From contig JAGPVU010000014.1 in assembly GCA_018066825.1 (NCBI GenBank), positions 1 to 8,898 of the forward strand: a stretch of DNA of 8,898 nucleotides, in the 5' to 3' direction. Position 1 is the first letter of the stretch; every line of letters begins with the position of its first letter. Origin of the DNA: Cycloclasticus sp. (GTDB lineage: Bacteria; Pseudomonadota; Gammaproteobacteria; Methylococcales; Cycloclasticaceae). Below the pieces are notes generated by a model. The model was not told where the DNA came from and searched no databases. It saw nothing but the letters and a program-made list of their open reading frames with translations. Shown piece after piece: positions 1 to 7,455 of this stretch. A program made the position numbers and the translations under genes.

Positions 1-684
1 CACCAAGAAATTAAGGCGATCACCGCGCAACCGGTTAAATACGTGATTTTGGAAAACGGCCAGGGCCACGCCGCGTTGGGATCAAATTATTGGCAACAAT
101 TGGGTGTGCCGGTTATTGCACATATCGACACCAAACACGAATTAGAAGCGCACGGCTATGACATTTTCGACCGGATGCAAAAAGGTCGCAAGGAAAAGGC
201 GCGTGGCACTGAGCTGAGTTTGCCGGATGAAACCTTCGAGAGTGAACGTGTTATTGAACTGGGCGGTGAGCGCATCGAGATATTACACTTAGGACCAGCA
301 CACAGCCCGGGTGACGTTATTGTCTGGTTGCCGCAGCAAAAATTAGTGATCGCGGGTGATATGGCCTTCCATAAACGCATGCTGCCAATTATGGAACACA
401 CCGACACCGCAGGCTGGCTTGAAACCTGGGATAAATTCGCGGACTTAAAGGCAGACATTGTTATACCAGGGCACGGCGGCCCGACCACGATGCAAGAAGT
501 TACTAAATATACCCGTGATTATTTGGTCTATATGCGCGAACAAGTAGCGGCCTTACTAGAAGAAGGTGGCACCTTGCACGAAGCGACTAAAATAGACCAG
601 TCGGCTTACCAGCACTTAGATGTGTTTGACGAATTGGCGCTACGCAATGCCAGCACCCTTTTCCGTGCGATGGAGTTTGAATAG
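1..684 (+). CDS. MBL-fold metallo-hydrolase, 5' end outside window
   Basis: The reading frame is open from base 1 and ends at TAG 682-684, so 227 residues are visible and the N-terminus lies outside the window; the GTG at 43 is an internal valine, not a start. The segment before the motif (IKAITAQPVKYVI) is typical of the strand leading into the metallo-beta-lactamase HxHxDH loop. Later metal-ligand positions look intact: His in GPAHSPGD (301-303), Asp in IAGD (358-360) and His in IPGHGG (472-474). The first motif is instead N-G-Q-G-H-A (55-72), so the usual first-site histidines are absent. The C-terminal helical tail resembles that of stand-alone MBL hydrolases. The family covers lactamases, thioesterases, lactonases and other hydrolases; substrate and catalytic competence cannot be told from sequence. 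It converges on the exporter gene with a 29-bp gap. The fold call is firm, the function is open. Confidence 0.85.
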   Translation, partial: HQEIKAITAQPVKYVILENGQGHAALGSNYWQQLGVPVIAHIDTKHELEAHGYDIFDRMQKGRKEKARGTELSLPDETFESERVIELGGERIEILHLGPAHSPGDVIVWLPQQKLVIAGDMAFHKRMLPIMEHTDTAGWLETWDKFADLKADIVIPGHGGPTTMQEVTKYTRDYLVYMREQVAALLEEGGTLHEATKIDQSAYQHLDVFDELALRNASTLFRAMEFE

Positions 685-713
685 CTAAAACGACTTGTTA
701 CCAGGGGTACTGT

Positions 714-1670
714 TTAGCTGATGGCTTTGGGCTGGTTTGCCACAGCGTCTTCATGGCACTTGTACACTTCAATGGTGAGATGCGATAAACGATCAAAATC
801 AGTTAGCAAGCCTTTGTAGTATTCGGTGCTATTGGGTGCGTGGGTCACCAAGGATATGATGGCGGCGTAATGGTTTGCAGCCACTTTCCAAATATGAATA
901 TCGGTAATAATATTATCGGCATCCTGCTCAATTACTTTTTTAATAGCCGCTTGATAATCTTCTTCAATACTGGCGTCTAATAGAATGGGGCTGGTTTGTT
1001 TTAATAAACCATAGGCCCAACGGGTAATAATTACCGCGCCAACGATACCCATAATTGGGTCAAGCCAATCCCAGCCCATATATTTACCGGATAACAGCGC
1101 AATAATGGCGAGTAGCGAGGTTAGGGCATCTGCGAGTACGTGAACATAAGCTGCGCGCAAATTATGGTCGTGGTGGTGGTGATCGTGCTCATGATCGTGG
1201 TGATGTGAATGGTCGTGGCTATCGTTTAAAATAAAGGCGCTAACCACGTTAATAAATAAACCCAAGCAGGCCACAGCAATAGCGGCATTAAACTGAATAG
1301 CCTGAGGCTCTATTAGGCGATGCAAGGATTCGACCAGCATCAATAAAGCAACAACGGCGAGTGAAATAGCGCTAGCAAAACCGCCAAGCACGCTGACCTT
1401 TCCGGTACCAAAGGCGTAAGCCGGGTTGTCGGCGTGTTGTCTAGAATAGCGATAGGCGAAAATAGCAATCATAAAAGCAGCAACGTGTGTTCCCATATGC
1501 CAGCCATCGGCGAGCAAGGCCATGGAACCAAAAATACTACCGGCGATAATTTCAGCCAACATAGTGACTGCTGTCAGAATGAGCACATAGTATGTGCGCC
1601 GTTCAGCGGTGGTATTTTGAATAGAAAAGTCGTGGGTGTGTTGCCAGTTTTCTAATTGCTGTTCGTGCAT
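714..1670 (-). CDS. dmeF: CDF-family divalent metal cation exporter, DmeF-like
   Basis: This is an inner-membrane cation diffusion facilitator, expected to export Co2+/Ni2+ (possibly Zn2+) from the cytoplasm by proton antiport. Numbering from ATG 1670 gives 318 residues. The N-terminus carries a WQHTHDF segment, followed by about six membrane segments. The transport site is HxxxH in TM2 (H58, H62, within LADGWHMGTH) and HxxxD in TM5 (H177, D181, within HVLADALTS). Between TM4 and TM5 lies a His/Asp-rich cytosolic loop (residues 152-169), followed by the NLRAAYVHVLADALTS stretch typical of DmeF. The C-terminal domain ends with a KCHED motif. A GTG at 1679 would add three residues, but the ATG at 1670 has a GAGTG ribosome-site-like sequence at a suitable distance and matches DmeF starts better. 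No metal-responsive regulator is visible nearby. The CDF call is very firm; the DmeF subgroup is based on remembered family motifs, and metal specificity is untested. Confidence 0.9.
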   Translation of the reverse strand: MHEQQLENWQHTHDFSIQNTTAERRTYYVLILTAVTMLAEIIAGSIFGSMALLADGWHMGTHVAAFMIAIFAYRYSRQHADNPAYAFGTGKVSVLGGFASAISLAVVALLMLVESLHRLIEPQAIQFNAAIAVACLGLFINVVSAFILNDSHDHSHHHDHEHDHHHHDHNLRAAYVHVLADALTSLLAIIALLSGKYMGWDWLDPIMGIVGAVIITRWAYGLLKQTSPILLDASIEEDYQAAIKKVIEQDADNIITDIHIWKVAANHYAAIISLVTHAPNSTEYYKGLLTDFDRLSHLTIEVYKCHEDAVANQPKAIS

Positions 1671-1738
1671 GGGTGTCACTCGATGGTTGCTTGTGAAGTA
1701 GGAAAGTTTACTTAAGACCTAAGGCCCTAATCGACGAT

Positions 1739-2944
1739 TTATTTTACTAGTGGCAACTTGAAGTAGAAAGTGGTTTTTGTTTTGGGTATAGATTCAAAGC
1801 CGATGATGCCATTTTGAAGTTCGATAATGTTTTTACTAATATTTAAACCCAAACCCGTGCCAGGTAACTTATTATTAACAGGGGCGTCTAATTGTTTAAA
1901 TTTCATAAACACGAGTTTCTGTTGCTCTATGGTGATGCCAGGGCCGTGATCCACGACTTCAATAACGGCGTAATTGCCTTCTTTTTTAAGACGAAGCTCG
2001 ACTGTATCGCCATCGAAAGTAAACTTGGCGGCATTAGAAATAAAGTTGCTTAGCACCTGTAATAAACGTTGCTCATCGGCAAAAACCGTGAGCTCCTTGC
2101 ATTCATCCGTGCAAATAAATTTAATTTTGGTATTACATTCAGTGCAGTAGGCCTGGTTCAATTCTAATGCCTTATTGACTAGTTGGGCCGGGTTCAAGCT
2201 TGAGTTTTCAAACTTGAGAAGGCCGGACTCTATTTTAGAGAGCTCTAAAATATCGTTAACCAAGCTTAATAGGCGTTCGGAATTGCGGTAAGCGATGGTA
2301 ATTAGCGAACTTTGTTTCGCGTTTAATGGGGTTTTACTGTTATTAAGTAATAAGGACAGAGAGCCATAAATTGACGTTAATGGGGTTCTTAATTCATGAC
2401 TAGCCATCGAAATAAATTCATCCTTAGCGTGATCCAACTGTTTCAGTTCTTTTATTTTTAGTCGGAGTTCTAATTGCGTAACCACCTGACGGGCGAGTGC
2501 ACTCAAAGCCTCTTTTTGAGATGTGGTCAGCTGTTTAGGTGTGTCGCTTATAACGCATAAAGTGCCGAGTTTTCTCTGGTCGCTCATTATCAATGGTGCG
2601 CCAGCGTAAAAGGTGACGTGAGGCGCGCCAGTGGCTAAGGGGTTGTCAAAAAACCGTTCATCTTTGGAGGAATCTTCAATAATAAATACTTTATCGTCCA
2701 ATATGGCGTGCGAACAGAAGGCGATATCGCGAGGTGTTTCCCGTGCATCTAAACCGTGGTGAGACTTAAACCATTGCCGCTCTTTATCGACCAAGCTGAC
2801 TAAAGCAATCGGCGTTTGGCAGATTTCTGCTGCTAGTTTAGTTAAGTCGTCATACGCTTGTTCCTCAATGGTGTCGAGAATATCTAATTCGTATAATTTG
2901 TTAAGACGAATGTCTTCATCACTGGGTAAGTCGGCTTCTATCAT
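1739..2944 (-). CDS. GAF-domain sensor histidine kinase, soluble
   Basis: A 401-residue cytoplasmic kinase with no membrane segment. A GAF domain spans about residues 25-160 and belongs to the widespread type with ILDT, ALVSLVD, RQWFKS and AFCSHAI segments. A short helix leads to a HisKA domain with H-box SHELRTP (phospho-acceptor H183). The HATPase has the N-box (N300, N304), G1 box DHGPG (332-336), F-box and G2 box GTGLGL (362-367). No receiver or output domain is attached, so phosphate must pass to a separate receiver, most simply one in the adjacent cyclase or the stand-alone receiver (inference). An unusual four-cysteine cluster (C267, C270, C278, C282) sits at the start of the ATPase domain. 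The start is supported by AGGTG at 2949-2953. It is the last gene of the cluster, 31 bp after the cyclase gene. The GAF ligand is unknown; this GAF type is often found without a recognised ligand. Confidence 0.92.
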   Translation of the reverse strand: MIEADLPSDEDIRLNKLYELDILDTIEEQAYDDLTKLAAEICQTPIALVSLVDKERQWFKSHHGLDARETPRDIAFCSHAILDDKVFIIEDSSKDERFFDNPLATGAPHVTFYAGAPLIMSDQRKLGTLCVISDTPKQLTTSQKEALSALARQVVTQLELRLKIKELKQLDHAKDEFISMASHELRTPLTSIYGSLSLLLNNSKTPLNAKQSSLITIAYRNSERLLSLVNDILELSKIESGLLKFENSSLNPAQLVNKALELNQAYCTECNTKIKFICTDECKELTVFADEQRLLQVLSNFISNAAKFTFDGDTVELRLKKEGNYAVIEVVDHGPGITIEQQKLVFMKFKQLDAPVNNKLPGTGLGLNISKNIIELQNGIIGFESIPKTKTTFYFKLPLVK

Positions 2945-2948
2945 GCTG

Positions 2949-2953
2949 CACCT
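2949..2953 (-). promoter_or_regulatory. Ribosome binding site of the GAF kinase gene
   Basis: On the minus strand this reads AGGTG, four bases before the ATG at 2944. It is one of the clearer ribosome-binding sequences in the cluster and suggests the last gene is translated independently rather than only by coupling. Confidence 0.55.
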
Positions 2954-2975
2954 GTTAGACTTAGTTTAATCATTA

Positions 2976-4613
2976 TTAAAGTGCTTTTGATACGGCGTTC
3001 CGACCACCATTTTTTGCTTGGTACAAGGCTTTATCAGCCATCTTAATAAGGTTGTCGGTGGTATCGTCGGGCTTAAGCTGGGCTATGCCCGCGCTAAGCG
3101 TGCAAGAAAACTGTGCGCCATGACAGTGTTGAGTGATTTGGGAAAACGTTTGGCGCACGTCATGGAGTAAATTTTCTGCTGTTTTTAGGTCGGTTTGTGG
3201 CAATATAATGGCGAACTCTTCGCCGCCGTAGCGTCCGATTAAATCCGACTTGCGCAACCGTTTTTTTAACATGCGCGCCACGCTTTTTAATACACGGTCA
3301 CCGATCGGATGGCCATAGCTGTCGTTAACAGCTTTAAAATGGTCAATATCGATCATCGCAAAACTCAGTGGTTCGCCTTTGCGTTGTGATCGAGAAATTT
3401 CGGTTTCTAATTGCATTTTAATCGTTACGTGATTAAGTAGCCCTGTTAAGCCGTCATTGAGCATAAGGCTACGTAACTTTCGAAAACGGGCTGCACGGGT
3501 TCGCACCGCGGCCAATAAGCGCTCATCGCTGATAGGCTTCTGTAAAAAGTCGTCACCGCCCAGCGCCATTGCAGACAACCGTTTTAAAGGGTCTTGTTCG
3601 GTTGAAAGGAACACGATAGGCACACTCAATAGTTCATTTTTTTGGCGAATCACTTTGGCCGCATCAAGACCTGAACACTGTGGCATATGCACATCCATTA
3701 AGATAAGGTCGGGTTTGAAATCACTCAATTGTTCGAGTAGCTCATCCAAATTAGAGAGGGTTTTGACATCCATACCTGATGAACTAAGCACCGTGGCGTA
3801 GTGCTCGGCTAGTATCAAGACATCATCAACGACTAGAACCTTAAAGGGTTCAGGCTCATGATGGGAGGTTAAGTTTTCTAGCTGTTCTATTAATTCGTTA
3901 AAATCAAGTGGCTTAGTTAAGTAGGCGCTACCCTCAGCCTGCGCTGCTGCTAAACGTGCCTGCCAGTCGTCGCGTGCTGAAATAAAAATAATCGGCACAT
4001 GGACCATTGAATACCGATTAAATAATTTGGCAAACTCGGGGCCGGCTAAATCACCATCGGGTAGCTCAATATCAATAAGCATTATAGACGGCATCCGCTC
4101 TTTAAGCGTCTGACTCGCGTCCTCTGTGGTTGGAAAAGTTTGTACCTGATAGCCAAAATAGTTGAGTTGCGTGCAAATTTCTTCTGCGATCAACGGATCG
4201 TCTTCTATGACATAGATCAGTTGCTTATCTTTGTTGTTGGCGCTTAATTGAGCACTAGAAGGCTTAACGTCTGCAGGATTGTCTGGGGTCAATTTCGACA
4301 AGTTGGTGATACGACGAAGCGATTGCTCAATGAGTTTTAACGCTGCTTCGTCTAAGCTTTGTATGTCTTCATGCGTATTTAGACAGTTTTCAAGTTCTCT
4401 TGCTTCGTCGCTGATAGCAGGAAAGCCAAAGGTACCGGCTGAACCAGTTAGATTGTGCGTGAGCTGTCTAAGTGTATTTAGCGCAGTCGGGCTTTTATCG
4501 TGAATGATCCCCAACCAGGCGGTGTTTAGGGTGCTAATTTGATCGGGTAATTGGGACAGGTATTTTTTTTGTAACTGGCGTAACTTATTGAGTTTTTGAT
4601 TATTATTATCCAT
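2976..4613 (-). CDS. Hpt-REC-REC-GGDEF response regulator / diguanylate cyclase
   Basis: A 545-residue soluble protein expected to make c-di-GMP from two GTP. Domains, numbered from ATG 4613: Hpt about 10-105 with phosphorylatable H53 in THNLTGSAG; REC1 130-248 with E137/D138/D139, phospho-acceptor D181, S212 and K234; REC2 257-375 with D263/D264, D307, S337 and K359; GGDEF 380-541 with active site GGEEF (463-467) and an I-site RKSD (454-457) five residues before it, so catalysis and product inhibition are both predicted. The Hpt has Thr where the usual HxxKG lysine is expected. TTG 4622 would add three residues, but ATG 4613 is preferred; it overlaps the receiver gene's end by 8 bp (ATGGATAA), implying translational coupling. 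No good Shine-Dalgarno sequence precedes it. The Hpt probably takes phosphate from the hybrid kinase's receivers, since that kinase has no Hpt (inference). No symbol is assigned. Confidence 0.93.
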   Translation of the reverse strand: MDNNNQKLNKLRQLQKKYLSQLPDQISTLNTAWLGIIHDKSPTALNTLRQLTHNLTGSAGTFGFPAISDEARELENCLNTHEDIQSLDEAALKLIEQSLRRITNLSKLTPDNPADVKPSSAQLSANNKDKQLIYVIEDDPLIAEEICTQLNYFGYQVQTFPTTEDASQTLKERMPSIMLIDIELPDGDLAGPEFAKLFNRYSMVHVPIIFISARDDWQARLAAAQAEGSAYLTKPLDFNELIEQLENLTSHHEPEPFKVLVVDDVLILAEHYATVLSSSGMDVKTLSNLDELLEQLSDFKPDLILMDVHMPQCSGLDAAKVIRQKNELLSVPIVFLSTEQDPLKRLSAMALGGDDFLQKPISDERLLAAVRTRAARFRKLRSLMLNDGLTGLLNHVTIKMQLETEISRSQRKGEPLSFAMIDIDHFKAVNDSYGHPIGDRVLKSVARMLKKRLRKSDLIGRYGGEEFAIILPQTDLKTAENLLHDVRQTFSQITQHCHGAQFSCTLSAGIAQLKPDDTTDNLIKMADKALYQAKNGGRNAVSKAL

Positions 4614-4974
4614 GGGCGTCAATAATACTACGAATTTGATCGGCTAGGGTCATGGGATCGAAGGGCTTAGCAATGACGGCCAGTGCGCCGAGCGCGATAA
4701 AACCCTTAATTTCATCCGGTTGAACTTTGGCGGTAAGAAAGATAATGGGTGTACCTTGTAAACCGGGGATCTGGCGCAGGTTTTTTAGTGTCGTTGGGCC
4801 ATCCATGCCTGGCATCATTACATCCAGCAATATAACCTCCGGTTGGAAGTCGGGTGCACGAGCGAGTGCTTGCTCTCCAGACTCACAAAATACAATCTCG
4901 AAGCCCTCGTCTTCCAAGGCAAATTCAGCGATTGTTCTGATATCGGCTTCATCTTCAACATACAGTAATTTCAT
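4606..4974 (-). CDS. Stand-alone CheY-like receiver protein
   Basis: A 122-residue protein made of one receiver domain and nothing else. The full catalytic set is visible: acidic pocket E7/D8/E9 in YVEDE, phospho-acceptor D51 in LLDVMMPGMDG, T81 in FLTAK and K103 in AKPF. With no output domain it must act by protein-protein contact, as a phosphate shuttle or sink, or as a regulator of a partner such as the neighbouring cyclase or kinase (inference). The start is firm: AAAGAGG lies just upstream. It begins 15 bp after the hybrid kinase stop, and its 3' end overlaps the cyclase ATG by 8 bp, so the two are probably made in linked amounts. The true partner cannot be told from sequence. Confidence 0.93.
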   Translation of the reverse strand: MKLLYVEDEADIRTIAEFALEDEGFEIVFCESGEQALARAPDFQPEVILLDVMMPGMDGPTTLKNLRQIPGLQGTPIIFLTAKVQPDEIKGFIALGALAVIAKPFDPMTLADQIRSIIDAHG

Positions 4975-4978
4975 AATA

Positions 4979-4985
4979 CCTCTTT
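4979..4985 (-). promoter_or_regulatory. Strong ribosome binding site of the receiver gene
   Basis: On the minus strand this reads AAAGAGG, four bases before ATG 4974. It is the best Shine-Dalgarno match in the cluster and suggests the small receiver is made in higher amounts than the kinase before it. Confidence 0.6.
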
Positions 4986-4989
4986 ATAA

Positions 4990-7455
4990 TTATTTGTTGG
5001 CGTTTAATAAACGCTGCACTGTACTGAGTAACGCCTCGTTACTGGAAATGGATTTAGTTAACGAGGCGCTGACTTTTTTGCTTATTTCCTCGCTGCTTTC
5101 TTGACCCGAAAAAATAACGACAGGGCAATTATGATCAATATGATTCAATAACTCCAGTCCTGAACCATCGGGCAGTGAAATATCGAGGATAACGAGGTCG
5201 TAGTGCTGAGTATTGAGTTTTGAGAGCGCTTGGGATAGGGTTGTTGCGAAGTCAAAATCGACAATGTCTTCAAACAAGGCCTGAGACACCTCAATGACAT
5301 CAATATTGTCCTCAACGTGCAAGATGTGTGAACGATGATCTAATTGTGTCGTTTTTGCTAGTGTGTTTGATAAATGCTTAAAATCGATGGGTTTTTGTAG
5401 CCAGTCTACGACCATTAAGGCGTCGCCCTTAAATTTCTTTAGCTCTTCGTCGGCTTTTCCGGAAATAACAATAATGGCTAAGGACTTAGTGGCTTTGTTT
5501 TCGCGTAATTCTCGAATCAAGTCTAGGCCGTTGCCATCAGGCAAAATAAGGTCGAGTAATAAGAGTTGATAAGACTTGTTTTCCAACAGTGTGCGGGCAC
5601 TCGCTGCACTGTGTGCAATGTCCGCATGGTAGCCCTCTTTTTCAAGCACTTGGGCCATTATTTGCGCTAAATCCGGATCGTCTTCACAAATTAGGATAGT
5701 GGCGCGTGAGGTATCCATAGGATCATTAACAGAGCTGATCCCTGATAAGGGCAATTCAAAAAAGAACTGGCTACCTTCGCCCAGTACACTATTAAAATCA
5801 ATATGCCCGCCCAGTTGTTCGATGATGGCTTTACTAATCGTTAAGCCCAAGCCAGTACCGCCTTTTTCACGGGTGTCAGAACTGTCAGCTTGCGCAAAAC
5901 GGCCAAAGATACGTGAACGAAACTCATCTGATATGCCTGGCCCTTGGTCAATGACGGACACGCGCATTTTATTGTCAATGCATTTAACATCGACGGTGAC
6001 AGTATCGCCTTTTGCAGAAAATTTAACAGCGTTGGAGATAAGATTGGCAAAAACTTGCAATAGGCGGTATTCGTCAATATATACCCTAGTGTTTTGTTGT
6101 CCTGTAGCCTGTAATGTTAACTTAATTTGATGTGAGTGCGCGTAGGCGTCGTTTTCTTCGACGGCTCTTTTGGCTAAAACAACTAAGTTAACGGCTTGGA
6201 GTTTAAGGTCAAGCTGGCCAGCGCTAATTTTTTCGAGATCAAGGATGTCATTGATCAAAAAAGTTAGCCGTTCGCTGTTTCGGTTAGCTGTTTCTAACAA
6301 CCGTAAAAGTTTTGGCGGAATATCCTTTGCACCTTTGCCGAGCACTAAGCTTAAGGCGCCACGAATAGAGGTTAAAGGTGTGCGTAGTTCATGACTAACG
6401 GTCGAAACAAATTCGCTTTTCATGCGGTCTATTTTTTTACGTTCACTAATGTCACGGATAATGCCGATAAATAAACGGCGATCATCTAATTTGACTTCAC
6501 TAACGCCGAGTTCCAATGGAAAAGTGGTCCCGTCTTTACGTAAGCCTTCTACCTCACGGCCGATGCCAATAATTTTCTTTTTCCCAGTGGACAAGTAGTT
6601 ATATAAATAGCCATCGTGTTCGCGCTGATAGGGTTGTGGCATTAGTAGCTTAATATTTTTGCCAATAACTTCATCGGCGGTATAGCCAAATACCTTTTCG
6701 GCTGCCGGGTTAAAGCTTTCGATAGTCCCCTTAATATTAATGGAAATAATGCCGTCCACGGCGTTGTCGATAACGGCTTTATTTTGCGCGAAGCTATTCA
6801 TTAAATCAGTCTCACGGCGCCTAACTTGTTGTCGCATACTATTAAAGGCGGCCACTAGCTTGCCGATACCATCATTGGCGCCGTAGTTCATATTAGAATC
6901 GTAATGACCGAGGGCGATATCACTCGCCAGATTCGCCAATTGGCGCAGGGGTTGTCTAATCCACCGATCATGCAGCCAAGCGGTTAACAGTGCGGCGGCT
7001 AATAAAATGGTTAGTAGTAAAATTTCAAGTTGATAAAGGTGTTCGACCTCTTCGGCTTGGGCCGCTTGTATATCAATCCAAACCGCAATGCGGGCAATTT
7101 CAAAATCATTAAATTGGATGACGTGGGTTATTTTTTCCATACCATTGGGGATTATTGATTTTTCTGGCTCTAAGGGGAAAAGTATTCGATTGTTATCATC
7201 GTATAGCGTTATAGCGCGCCAGTGCTGGCGATCAGCCAATATAATACCTAAGGTGTTATGGGTTTTAGCCAAATCGTTATTCAGTAAGTCGGGCACTAGC
7301 GCGATACTGAGTACCTCGATAAAACTTTGCTCGGCTTCAAGTTGGTGTGATGTTTCTAGTGCTTTATAGTTGGGTATCCAATAAAAATGCATGGTGGTAG
7401 CCAAGCTGGCGAACAATAAAAAAGTAGGGAGAAATAGCTTGAGCTGGAGGTTCAT
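4990..7455 (-). CDS. Membrane hybrid histidine kinase (HAMP-PAS-HisKA-HATPase-REC-REC)
   Basis: An 821-residue inner-membrane kinase. TM1 is about 6-24, a periplasmic domain of about 120 residues follows (25-143), TM2 is 144-162 and HAMP 163-215. A PAS domain (about 220-338) is FixL-like: H280 and R300 are 20 residues apart, as are the haem-ligating His200 and distal Arg220 of Bradyrhizobium FixL. HisKA has H355 in SHELRTP. HATPase has N471/N475, G1 box DQGPG (503-507) and G2 box GTGLGL (533-538). REC1 (586-700) has E591/D592/D593, D635, S665 and K688; REC2 (709-817) has E715/D716, D758, S783 and K801, but Ser instead of Pro after the lysine. There is no Hpt, so a separate phosphotransfer protein is needed; the adjacent cyclase has one. 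The start ATG overlaps the binding-protein stop as ATGA, so the two are translationally coupled and the periplasmic domain probably reads the binding protein's ligand state (inference). Confidence 0.94.
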   Translation of the reverse strand: MNLQLKLFLPTFLLFASLATTMHFYWIPNYKALETSHQLEAEQSFIEVLSIALVPDLLNNDLAKTHNTLGIILADRQHWRAITLYDDNNRILFPLEPEKSIIPNGMEKITHVIQFNDFEIARIAVWIDIQAAQAEEVEHLYQLEILLLTILLAAALLTAWLHDRWIRQPLRQLANLASDIALGHYDSNMNYGANDGIGKLVAAFNSMRQQVRRRETDLMNSFAQNKAVIDNAVDGIISINIKGTIESFNPAAEKVFGYTADEVIGKNIKLLMPQPYQREHDGYLYNYLSTGKKKIIGIGREVEGLRKDGTTFPLELGVSEVKLDDRRLFIGIIRDISERKKIDRMKSEFVSTVSHELRTPLTSIRGALSLVLGKGAKDIPPKLLRLLETANRNSERLTFLINDILDLEKISAGQLDLKLQAVNLVVLAKRAVEENDAYAHSHQIKLTLQATGQQNTRVYIDEYRLLQVFANLISNAVKFSAKGDTVTVDVKCIDNKMRVSVIDQGPGISDEFRSRIFGRFAQADSSDTREKGGTGLGLTISKAIIEQLGGHIDFNSVLGEGSQFFFELPLSGISSVNDPMDTSRATILICEDDPDLAQIMAQVLEKEGYHADIAHSAASARTLLENKSYQLLLLDLILPDGNGLDLIRELRENKATKSLAIIVISGKADEELKKFKGDALMVVDWLQKPIDFKHLSNTLAKTTQLDHRSHILHVEDNIDVIEVSQALFEDIVDFDFATTLSQALSKLNTQHYDLVILDISLPDGSGLELLNHIDHNCPVVIFSGQESSEEISKKVSASLTKSISSNEALLSTVQRLLNANK

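Noticed and set aside
156..488. Antisense open frame inside the MBL gene
   Set aside because: It lies wholly opposite a well-supported coding frame, has no domain-like content and no ribosome site; a shadow of the real gene.
685..713. Bidirectional terminator between the convergent MBL and exporter genes
   Set aside because: Only a weak TACC/GGTA pairing is visible and no T tract follows; not supportable.
1729..1739. Palindrome AATCGACGATT after the GAF kinase gene
   Set aside because: Five-base arms with a one-base centre cannot form a hairpin and there is no T run; too short to call an operator or terminator.
5699..6130. Plus-strand open frame opposite the hybrid kinase
   Set aside because: Wholly antisense to conserved kinase domains and low-complexity Ser/Pro-rich in translation; treated as a shadow.
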